Shown: positions 12,320 to 21,649 of the stretch, piece by piece
How positions within the stretch are numbered: position 1 is the stretch's first letter
Layout: each line of letters begins with the position of its first letter
DNA from: Edaphochlamys debaryana
Taxonomy: Eukaryota; Chlorophyta; Chlorophyceae; Chlamydomonadales
Direction: 5' to 3'
Assembly: GCA_016858145.1 (NCBI GenBank)
Contig: JAEHOE010000167.1
Coordinates: 181,579-245,578 of the forward strand
DNA: 64,000 nt
Translations under genes and position numbers: made by a program
Notes under the pieces: model-generated
Told to the model about the DNA's origin: nothing
What the model saw: only the letters and a program-made list of their open reading frames with translations
Database searches by the model: none

Positions 12320-15207
12320 TCAAAGGCCCAGCGTCTTGGGTACGTTGATGATGCCCGATCCAAAGAGGTTCCGCACTTCACCGGCGTTGCCGGGAGGCAG
12401 CACAGCGCCTCGCAGAATCGCTGCCTTGACCTGGAGAGCAAGGGAGGTGATGTAGTTGCAAGTTGCTTGCCGGCTGGGCCCCAGCCCACCGAGTGGGCTT
12501 TTGGGGGGCCCCTAAACCCAGTCCCAGTCCCCAGTCCCCAGTCACGAAGTGCTGATTGTCGGGGCGTTACTGAACTGTACTCCGAACTCCTCTCCCTTTC
12601 CGTTGCCGGCGGTCCCTGCCCGCCAGCGTTGCTATCTTCCCCGGGCTGAAGTGCGGGAGGTCCCGCACTTGGACCTCGGGTCCAAGCCCAAGAGTGCGAA
12701 AGCGGGCCGCACTTCGTGGCCCTTGGCCGCCCAAAACGTGCGGCCGCACTTGGCAAGCGCTTGCCGCCAAGAAGTGCGGGAGAGTGCGGTGGAGAGCAGC
12801 GGGGGCGCGGCGTTCTGGAGGCCTGTTTCAAGCGGATGAGTCTGCCTGGCTCTCGCCCTGGCGCATGAGCTGATGTAGGCGGGCAACTGGGGGTATTGAA
12901 ATCCAGCAGCAACCCCGTTGTGCATGCTGCAAGTGCATTTGATGCGGGCTGGACAGTGGGGGTGGGAAGGGGACTGCCTGCCCGGCTGGCCGCGCCCGTT
13001 CGGTGGGCCCCCCAGGGGTTGAGGGGCCTTCCGCACTTGAGGCTCTTTCCGTCACCAAAAGTGCGGGATGGCCTCACTCCCCCGCACTTCCGCACTAAGA
13101 TAGCAACACTGCTGCCCGCCCTCAATTCGCACCTGTCCAGGGCTGACGTAGGTCTTGGTGCGGGTGGCAGCGCAGAGCTCCCTCTCCAGGGCCCCTCTGT
13201 CCATGGCCGCTTTCTGGATGTAGAGAGCGGCCAGGGCCGACACATGCGCTTGAGCAATGGGTGATCCAACGAACCAACTGAAGGACGTAGGGGTGTTTCC
13301 GTCTGTTGTAGACCTGACCCAGTCGAGTGCAAAACACGGTATAGAACGAGACAGGAGGATGTCTCCTGTCGGGGCCGCGACATCCACAGCTGCGGATACA
13401 CAACAAGACGTGTAAGTGGACAGGTCGTCAGGTAGGGTCGGTGCTTGTGCCAGGCTGTTGCCTAGCAGCGTTCTGGGCACTGCAGCCAAACAGCCGAGCC
13501 ACGCGACAGCAGTAACACGGCCCTATCCATGTAAAGCCCACCTTTGCCATACGCCGAGGATGAAGAAAGGATGCTGAAATTCGCGCCAGTTTCGACCAGC
13601 CCGCCAGGGCAGCTGGTTTGAGAGTAAGTCGGGATCAGGGTGCCGTTAGTCCCGTTGGTGTAGCCGGTGATGTTGCAGTTGCTGAGTGGGCAGAGACCAC
13701 GGGTTGCGCTGCCAGTAACACAGATGACGTTTGACAACTCGCAGGGGCTGTTCACGAAGGTAGGTTCGAGGGCATCCATGTCGTAGTACGTCACATTACT
13801 GCGGACGGGGCACGGGGAAAGGACGAGAAGGGGTTGGCCGGCAGACGAGACATGACGCAAGAGTTCCCCTCCACGCCGCGAATTTATTTCAGTTGAACTT
13901 CGGCGTCATCAAGCAAAGTGTCGAGGACGCCGAGTGTCATGGGACACATTTCATGTGCAAGTGTAGGATAGCACCCAGTCCAAAACCCGCACCCTGATGA
14001 ACACCGATTAGTAACAAATATCGACCCACTCACTTGACAGTTTCAGCACGGGCACCGGCGACGACTACGACGCCGTTCTTGCGGGCAAAAGCGAGGGCCC
14101 TCATCCAGAGCTCCAAGACGCTACGCCCGTTGCTGTTGATCGGATCTTGCATCTCCGTACGGTTGGACTTGACAAAGCGTCCAACTGTGCGTGCGCAGCG
14201 CCAGGTGGGGCTTATCGGAATGGAGCTATCCGGGCATGGCCGTTCCATTCACCCTAACTACGCCCCGCCCAGTCTTCCCCCCAGGGCAGGTATCATCGAG
14301 CAATCACCCAGCCGTGCAGCGAACTAGGGTGCTCACAGGAGTTGAGGTTCACCACGTCTGCGCCGCCGCCACCCTTGTCCTTGCGCTCGGCCGCGTAGAT
14401 CAGGGCCTGCGGACGGTTAAGAGTGACCCGGGATCACTCACCGACAGGGTCAGACCCAAACGCTGTCCTAATGTCATGTTGACCCTTATGATGGGTGTCC
14501 TGACCCTATCTCCAGGCCTCCGGAAACGGCAAGGTCTGTACGAGTTTGGCTGTACGCCAGAGCATGGTTGTCCTGGTGTCCAGGGGGCACAGTGACTGGA
14601 TCCAGACATTGGCCCCTTGCCAAGTGGGACCGGGTCGCTGTGACCTAGGGTGGCTCAACGAACGTGTCACGAACGTGTCACGAACGGCTGGATCCTCAGC
14701 CACGTGACTGTGTGTCCGACCAGAAGCAACCGGGGGTCAAAATGTCGCGGTACAAGCATTGGATGGGGCTGACGGCGTGGGGCTCGACACCACCCTCGCT
14801 ACCCGCTCATGCTAGAGCGTTTATTCCCGTGAAGGATCATCAATTACTCATGCGCTTCAGAATGGGCTGCTGGCCTCTACGTGTCAATGCTGATACGTCT
14901 ATGCCTAGGGCTGAGCGGGTGTGCCAAAAGTGTACAAGGGGTGCGGTCGAAGATGAGCGACACGCACTGTTAGAGTGCCCAGCGTACACGGCTGCACGGG
15001 TGCCACTGCAGTGCGGGCCTAATAGTGATATGGGTACCACCATGACTCGGTCGGATGCCAGGCAGCTGGCCCGTGTCTTGCGTGAGATCTGGGACAGGCG
15101 CTTTGGAGCCCACTCAACCTAGCTTTACTCGTTTTCGCTTCACTGGACACACGTCCCTTTGGCCCACGGCCCGTATGGGAGTTCACGGCTGATGCCCTTG
15201 TCCGTGT

Positions 15208-15242
<35 letters not shown>

Positions 15243-17426
15243 GGTCCATCCTTCATTGTGAGCACCGACTTTGCTGGGGGTATGGGCAGCTCACCTGGAT
15301 GACGGTGCTGGCGGGGCTACTGCCAACTCCAAATGCCTGCACACCTGTGGGGGTCGGAGTGCGTGAGAGCGGGGTGCAACTGGGGTTGCGGCCTCCTAGG
15401 GTTTAATCCATATGTGGAAATGCGACACGCAGCGTGAGATCCAACCGTGACACTCTCCTAACCGTCACGCACATGCATGCATCGCGCGCGGGACGACAAA
15501 TTGGTAGGCTGCAAAGATTAACGCACCAATTAGGGTAGCGCCGTAAGCCATGCCGACGATACCAATGCCGTTGTTTGCCTCCGCGCCGATGACGCCCGAA
15601 ACTTGCAAACCGGTTGAGGCGGAGATGTTGGTGATGACACCAAAAGGGATGCTCACGAAGGACCTGTGGGACAGTACGTCCAGGTTGTGTACGCAGGCAG
15701 GGGGAGGGGCAGATGCGTACCGGTATATCAGTTGCGGCTGAAATCCATATGGAGCATCCTACAGCATGGCCTACGCAAAGTTTGTAGTACACCCAGGAGG
15801 GGCATAACGGATATATCCGGGGCTTGGAGGGAGGGGGGCATGTGGCACGACCCGAAGCCGTAGCCCGAGTGCCCACCCCGAGGGCCGGAGCTGAGGGCCG
15901 CCATCGAGGGCCCGTTGCTCGCTCGGCTTTCGGCGCCATCCCCGTTCAATATGCTAGCTTGCTCTGTGCCCCTGCCCAGCAGGGGCGCTGTCGGGAGAAC
16001 GCATGCGCATAGACGTCACAAATGCTACAGCTGCATGCGTTCCTTATCTTACTTGGAAGCGTTCATGTCGAACTTATTGACCACATCCAGGTTTAGAGGC
16101 CGCCTGCCCGTGAAGACTCTGGTGTGCCCCAGAGTCAAGGTAGGGGAGGGGGAGGACGGATGTGGCGGGGGATTAAGAAGGGCCAGCAGGCGATGGGGGG
16201 CCTGATGAGGCGCAGTGGGCCGGCGCGCGCGCACAGCAGAATGGGCACGCATGTAACGCATGCTCGTCAACGTAGTCTAAGAGCAAGGGCTACACGCACC
16301 CAGAAACAATCGCGACGCGGGTGCAGCGGCCGTTGATGCCCTTGGCCCAAGCGGCGGGGGCTCCGATGGAGCGGGGCGCCCACCTGCACGGCAGCACAGC
16401 ATGCATAGCAGTGCGTAATCACCATAAACAACAAGCGCCGGGAGCGCGTGAGCCAGCTAGCGTTAGGAACCGGGGCCCCGTCAACAAAGTCATGTCGGGC
16501 AGAGAGAACCCACGCGGTCTCACTGGAGGTTCCAATCTGGGTCGTTGGGCAGGCCTGCTGCGCCGGTGAGGGGGCCGGTGTAAAAGTTGCCAGGGGTAGA
16601 GCTGGCCGCGGGAGTTGCTGCCGCAGGCGCGGGCTTGTTGTCGTCATCCACATTGCCCGCCGACTCGTCGTCTTCCGGCCGCCCGTGCTCCTGGTCTCGC
16701 GCCACGACGGTGACGCTCAGGCCGGCAGGAAAGCTGGCGACGGTCAGGGTGATGACTGCAGGGGCAGAGGCGGCACGCCAAGCGATTCAGCAGCAGTGGA
16801 GACATAGTCAGGTGCGACAGGTGTTTGTGCGGGTATGACGGTAGCAGCAGAACAGGCAGTACTATCCAGTGCTATCTGCCTCTCGAGAGAAGCTTCCTTG
16901 CTTAAGGGGCGGGCGGGCGGCGGCGGCGTGGTATGGGCACGCGCACGTTGCGCGGGGCGGGTAAACCGACGGGTTCGTACGTCGGGGCGGGTTGTGCGTC
17001 CATCGGAGTAAGGTATGGAGGCAACCCGCCCACGCCTCATTCGGTGGCATTGGGCAGCGCGCGCTACGCGCGCGCATTCGCGACCATTACATACCACGCA
17101 CCGGACGGATGGGCTCAGAGCCAGCGACACCTCAGCCACCCTGACCTCATCACAATTACAACTGTGCAGCGCATACCTTCAGGGCACTTGGCGAAGGCGA
17201 TTCTGGCCTCGCTGTGAAAGAAGCCAAGTGTGCACCCGGCAGCACCCACCGCGTCTTTTAGCGCGTCACGAGAGGGCGCGGTGCCCGTGAAGCCGAGAAT
17301 GAATGTAACTTGCTGAGCCTCCTGCTGCAGCGTTCGCGCAGCAGTCGTGACGCTGCCGCCGCCAAGAGCCAAGGCCGCGAGCACCAGAAACGCCGCAGCC
17401 GCGCGTGGGGGCCGTGTGGCCTTCAT
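12320..17426 (-). CDS. Subtilase-fold (peptidase S8-like) secreted protein lacking the catalytic triad
   Basis: Homologue of subtilisin-type serine proteases, probably catalytically dead. Exons (descending): 17177-17426 (signal peptide, start of I9-like propeptide), 16524-16755, 16300-16383 (QWAPRSIGAPAAW), 16053-16118, 15721-15758 (tentative), 15473-15663 (SGVIGAEANNGIGIVG), 14337-14406 (GADVVNLN), 14034-14184 (ALAFARKNGVVVVAGA), 13542-13798, 13133-13389 (VDVAAPTGDILLS, AHVSALAAL), 12320-12430 (GSGIINVPKTLGL, stop). In active enzymes the three sites read D-T/S-G, HGTHV.G and GTSMA.PHV; here they read AIVSGV, STGLQVSG and VGSPIAQAHV, so Asp, His and Ser are gone. Phase does not close across 16053-15721 or between 15473 and 14406, so small exons are unresolved or lost. 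The last intron holds a hAT-like MITE and the large intron a LINE tail. Confidence 0.72.
12616..13119. mobile_element. Non-autonomous hAT-like MITE in the last intron of the subtilase-like gene
   Basis: Element 12624-13111 (488 bp) is bounded by inverted repeats CAGCGTTGCTATCTT and, reverse-complemented, CAGTGTTGCTATCTT (14 of 15 match). It is flanked by an exact 8-bp direct repeat CTGCCCGC at 12616-12623 and 13112-13119. CAG.G termini with 8-bp duplications are the hAT superfamily signature. Internal AGTGCGG/CCGCACT motifs occur many times in both orientations, resembling subterminal transposase-binding repeats. There is no transposase ORF. Confidence 0.85.
14664..15243 (+). mobile_element. 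5'-truncated LINE: ORF2 C-terminus and (AAC)n tail
   Basis: The ORF to 15122 ends in a zinc-knuckle-like block (VCQKC...EDERHALLECPAY), the form typical of the C-terminus of L1-type LINE ORF2 proteins. An approximately 80-bp 3' UTR ends in (AAC)n at 15208-15241. The last 55 bases before the tail recur at 41600-41652 with the same tail, which defines the family 3' end. The LINE lies antisense in an intron of the subtilase-like gene. The 5' boundary is uncertain and may lie before 14664. Confidence 0.75.
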
Positions 17427-17975
17427 GGTGGCTGGAGAGTGTTTTTACCAGCAGGTGCGATTGCGGGCTACGTACCTTGCTTGGCAAAGTACGCTGCATT
17501 TATTGTCGCTGAATTGGGCCCGCAGTACGGTTAGCAACGCGTTGTTGGGCCCGCCCATCGCGGTTTCAAGTTGCAGGCTGCGTCCACTAGGTGCATTAGC
17601 AGCGATGCACTCTTGCTGCTTGCGCGGAGCCGGTTGTGTGGAGCAGGTGGTTGATTTTTGCGCACGCAACGACGCTCTGCAGTATAATGCAATAGTTGAA
17701 AGAAAGGGCTGTTTGTCGACTACTACGAGACTCGCTCGCTCCCAGTAGCGTCCTGCAAAGAGCGGCCCGCCCCGTAACGCTCCCAGACACTGCTGAACGG
17801 ACTAATTCGGCCACAGCCTAAGCCCCTCCAACCCTCACCTTCCTTACTGTGCGACTGTGCGAGTGATAGCTAATGCAGCAGTTCACGAAGCCTGAAATGC
17901 AACAGCGCCGTTCGCTGTGACTTACGCTAGTATCCATCCAGTTCCGTCGCGACCAGCCAGGGCCTTGTACAACGC
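17427..17975. other. Upstream region of the subtilase-like gene up to the left LTR
   Basis: No gene is seen. It should contain the promoter of the minus-strand gene beginning at 17426, but no clear TATA box or other element can be assigned. The last ten bases, tgtacaacgc (17966-17975), are repeated directly after the left LTR at 19271-19280. Confidence 0.35.
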
Positions 17976-19270
17976 GGAAAGCAGGGCCACACTTAATGAG
18001 TACCCACAAAAATTTTTTTTTGTGGCCCAGTCGTGTGGATTGCTGCCCTAGGATCGTTCTGCACGCCCGGTGGTGCCCAGGATCTAGCGTGTGAAGACGC
18101 TGACTCTGGTCTCGCCTCAGGGAGCGGGCTCGGGATGTCTCAAGCGCGGGTCTCGTGACGCAGGGGTATTGCGCACGTCGAAGTGGGACTTAGGTTTGGG
18201 AAGTGATGCAGCGGAAGCGTATAGCGTGACGGGGTCAAAGGGGTGTGAGCTGACGGAAGGGGGGGGGATGGAGCAGCGGCGCGGGGCTGCTGCGGTGAAG
18301 ACCTGGCTGGGCTGAGGGCCCGCAGGGTTTAGCGTGTGATCGGGTAGGAAGCCAATGCGCTCGCCTCCGCTCGCGCACTGATGCAGGCGAGGAGCGGGGA
18401 GCGTGTCCTGTGGCGCTAGTGCGAGCGCTGAAGGGGACACGAGACAAACACAGCCGGCTGCGGGGCAGGCAGGCTGAGTGGGGGCAGGGACCAGGGGTCC
18501 GTGTCTGACGCCTCTGGGAACAGGGCGCGGGGCTCCAGGTCGGAGACAGAAGTGAGCTCTCAGATTACAGAGGGCTCGGCAGGATAGCACTTGGCAATAA
18601 AGCCGCAGAATAGCGAGTCAGGGCAGGTTTACGCTCCAGACGATCACGGTTTTGGATCCGGGGCTTACCCCATCCGTCACCGGTCACTCCTTATGTACTC
18701 CCGGGCAATCGCATAAGGCCCCTTTGAAAGCTTCACGCACTACCGCACAACCACATCAATCAACCCAAACCACAATTGCCGTGACCACCAAACACCTCCG
18801 AGCGTCAACAACCACACACCCTCTTCCCCCTTGGCCCTCGCCACCCATCTTGCATGGTCCAGATCCACTTGCAATATTGTACACAGGCCGCAGATGTGCT
18901 CCCGACCGCTCAGCCCTCACGACCACACACCCTTATCCCACATACGGTGCCCTTCCACTCGTCCCAGGGTATCCAGGGCGCCTCGCTCGCCACAAAGACA
19001 ACTAGTGGTCCAGGGGACCCTTGCTTACTCAGTGGTACACGTGTCATTGCTCCAGGCCACACGCCACACACACCACGCCGCATGTCACGGAATGCCGTAG
19101 AAACTTAGAAGTGCACCCCCGACTTGTCAATGTGCGTGCCCTGCCATGAGCGCATGCCAATCGCTCGTGGGCATGCAAGTGCTATGGTACAGCCGCAAAG
19201 CGCGCGGCACACGCAGGAGCGTGTCGCGTGGACACCCAATCCTCATGTTCAACCACCCTCGTGCAACAGC
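17976..19270 (-). repeat. Left LTR (3' LTR in element orientation, or a solo LTR)
   Basis: 1295 bp, nearly identical to 29285-30577; the few differences seen are mostly in homopolymers (A/T tract near 18007, G run near 18258). On the minus strand it begins TGTTGCACG. A short palindrome (gggccaca ... tgtggccc, 17984-18018) with an A/T-rich loop sits at one end. The LTR is flanked by the direct repeat tgtacaacgc on both sides, and no purine-rich tract adjoins it on the internal side. Confidence 0.85.
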
Positions 19271-19359
19271 TGTACAACGCTGGGGGTAGTTGCGGGGCTG
19301 CACGTCCCGTCAGCCAGAACCCACGCTGCGGTTGCTCGACCGCTGCATCAACCCGCCCC

Positions 19360-20766
19360 TTACTCGACCATGACCTCCGGGCTCGCCGCGGGCGGGTCAG
19401 TCGCCAGGCGCACGCGGCGGGAGCCGATGGAGCGGACCACGCGCAGGTGCCGGCGGGGGTCCTTGACCTTGCCCTTGAACACAATCACCAGCGGAGGGGA
19501 GCTGCCGGGGCCGGGAATGGAGTCGGGGAAGCCGGAGTCGCCGAAGTCCGGGCTGCCGGGCGGCGGCGGCGGCACGAAAGGCGGGCAGTCCATCTGCGGC
19601 ACCACCTGGTAGTCCATGGGGCTGGGGAAGGAGGTGGCGAAGGGAGCGGGGCTCTCCTCGAGCGGGTTGAAGGGGGCGTGAGTCATGGGGACCAGGCCGG
19701 CGGAGCAGGTGGGGGAGCCGGGCGGCTCGCACATCTTAGCGTCCGGCGAGGAGAAGGCGCCGAAGGCCTCGACCGTCCCGGGGTCGCAGGGGGCGAACAC
19801 GGGGTCGGGGATCTCGTTGCCCAGGTTGGTGTCCATGGGAGCGCCGCCGTTGTCAGCCGCCGGAGAGGAGGCGCTAGGCGGGGGAGGCGGAGGCGGAGGA
19901 GGGTGCTCAGCGAACACAATGCCCGTGGGGGCGTGCATGGGCGGGATCGGCGGGATCAGGGACTGCAGGTGCACGTTGGCCTTAGCCGTGGCCCATGCGC
20001 CCCGCTCAATGGCCTTGGCGACGGCCGTCGAGGAAGGTTTGCCGGAGCTGGGCGCGCAGATGCCGAGGTCCTCGAAGGCGGAGGCGAAGGTGTCGGTCGT
20101 GTTGTACGAGCGGGCCATGTCAAACACCTTGGCGATGTGGGGCGCAATGCGCGGGTCAGTCAGGGCCATGGACAGGCGCTGCACACCGGAGACCACGGTG
20201 GTGAAAGCCTCGTTGGGGGGCAGTATCTCGCCCTCGAAGAACAGGCCCCCGGTGCCCGGCCCAGAGCCCAGGGCGGCCATCATGTACTGAGTCAGCATGA
20301 TGGGGTCTGCGTACGGGAACAGGACCCCGCCGACCAGCGCCGCGAGTACTCCCAGCAGCTCAGCCAGCGACAGATTCTCCTTGGTGACATCGCTGTGGGC
20401 CTTCTCGGCCCGCGCGAGCTGAAGCGACATCTGAGACACCAGATGGTTGAGCGCCACCACGCTCCTTCCGCTCACGTTGAGCTTCTTGAGCAGCCACTTG
20501 ACCGCAGCCGTCTGGGTACCGGTATAGATGAAGTCCTTAGTCAGGGACTTGGGGTCCTTGTCGGCCTCGGCCGCGATGCTGGGCTTGCCGTTGGGCCGGG
20601 CGCGCACCGCCGGGAGAGCCCTCACCAGGCGCACTCCCTTGTAGTTGACAAAACCACGCACACGGACCGACGTCCTAAGCGCGGTGCTCGGGCGGAGCCC
20701 ATGCACACCGGCATCCCTAGCGCTACGGCCGGCGTCAGCCTTCTTGGCGGCGACAGCAAGCATCAT
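19360..20766 (-). CDS. 468-aa protein of unknown function between pol and the left LTR
   Basis: Open frame on the same strand as gag-pol, 0.9 kb downstream of pol and 90 bp from the left LTR. I do not recognise the family. The N-terminal 60 residues are rich in Ala, Arg and Ser without acidic residues, like an organelle-targeting peptide. A hydrophobic stretch (LGVLAALVGGVLFPYADPIM) lies near 145-165. The C-terminal half is Pro-rich with two poly-Pro runs and ends in a basic block (KGKVKDPRRHLRVVRS). It could be an accessory ORF of the element, a captured host gene, or a host gene beside a solo LTR. A long overlapping frame on the plus strand is probably a GC-driven shadow. Confidence 0.5.
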   Translation of the reverse strand: MMLAVAAKKADAGRSARDAGVHGLRPSTALRTSVRVRGFVNYKGVRLVRALPAVRARPNGKPSIAAEADKDPKSLTKDFIYTGTQTAAVKWLLKKLNVSGRSVVALNHLVSQMSLQLARAEKAHSDVTKENLSLAELLGVLAALVGGVLFPYADPIMLTQYMMAALGSGPGTGGLFFEGEILPPNEAFTTVVSGVQRLSMALTDPRIAPHIAKVFDMARSYNTTDTFASAFEDLGICAPSSGKPSSTAVAKAIERGAWATAKANVHLQSLIPPIPPMHAPTGIVFAEHPPPPPPPPPSASSPAADNGGAPMDTNLGNEIPDPVFAPCDPGTVEAFGAFSSPDAKMCEPPGSPTCSAGLVPMTHAPFNPLEESPAPFATSFPSPMDYQVVPQMDCPPFVPPPPPGSPDFGDSGFPDSIPGPGSSPPLVIVFKGKVKDPRRHLRVVRSIGSRRVRLATDPPAASPEVMVE

Positions 20767-21649
20767 GCGGGTTAGCTAGAAACCTCAGCGCTCCAGAGGC
20801 AATAATGTTGTCGCGTGTGCAGCGTGTAACGGGTTGCCGGGTTGTGTTGGCGTTTAAGGGTGGCGTTCGGTTGCCCCCTCCTCCGGCGGTCGTTTATTTG
20901 CCACCTGTGCACCAGGCTTGGCCAACCGCCCGTACGGCACGAGCTTGTGAGCTTGCGCGTTGGAGGCTTCTCCAGCACAGACTCCATAGTCGGCACCTTA
21001 CCGCGGGGCGCTATGGGGGCCGGCGTCGCCTACGCGGGGGCGCTGGCGGCGCTGGCGGGTCAGCCCTGGAGAGCGAACACCGCCACCCATGCCCGTTTGC
21101 CCCAGCCGACGCATCCTTAGTCTTCTGAAGTGTCACGTGCACCCATTGAGGGGAGCCGCAGACCGGGTAGGGCCCGGCGTGAGAAGTTGGACCGTTGACC
21201 CTAGCGGTTCGCCACAGGATATGCGCCCCTGCCCCTCTGCTTCAGCAGCCGGGCGGCACTCCTTCCTTGCTTACACTTCCCATAAGGCTTTCCTTACGCG
21301 GCGTCTGCCGGCGTGCCCTTTTTCGTCGCAAACCCTACCGTGGTTGTGGTCAACGCGTTCGGAGCCTGTCACTTTTCGTTGGTGCGTTGACCAGAAACTT
21401 GATGGTTAGTCACGGGGCGTTTCCAACCTGTGCGCCACACGTGTCCTGTGACTCCCGGTCACCTGGGCGTGCGATGTTGCGACCATCGCGACCGCGCCCC
21501 TCAGCACAGCACAGTTCGCTCAAGGATTGCCTCCCGTCGTCGGATAACTCAAAGTTATGGCCACTTGTCGTGGCGGAAGAGGTCCCTGTCTCGGTCGGTG
21601 TCCGGCTTGTCCCGACCGTCACCCCGCCCTTCGCCCGCAGGCACCCTGC
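20767..21649. other. Non-coding spacer between pol and the 468-aa ORF
   Basis: About 880 bases with only short, unconvincing frames on either strand. It could be an untranslated spacer of the element or the upstream region of the 468-aa ORF. No LTR copy or polypurine tract is visible just after the pol stop. Confidence 0.35.

Noticed and set aside
12298..13401. 367-codon minus-strand ORF as a separate gene
   Set aside because: It reads through an intron containing a hAT-like MITE; the true coding parts are the last two exons of the subtilase-like gene.
19228..20775. 515-codon plus-strand frame opposite the 468-aa ORF
   Set aside because: Its composition (Gly, Arg, His, Gln) is what a reversed GC-rich gene gives. 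The minus frame has the more protein-like composition and the same strand as gag-pol.
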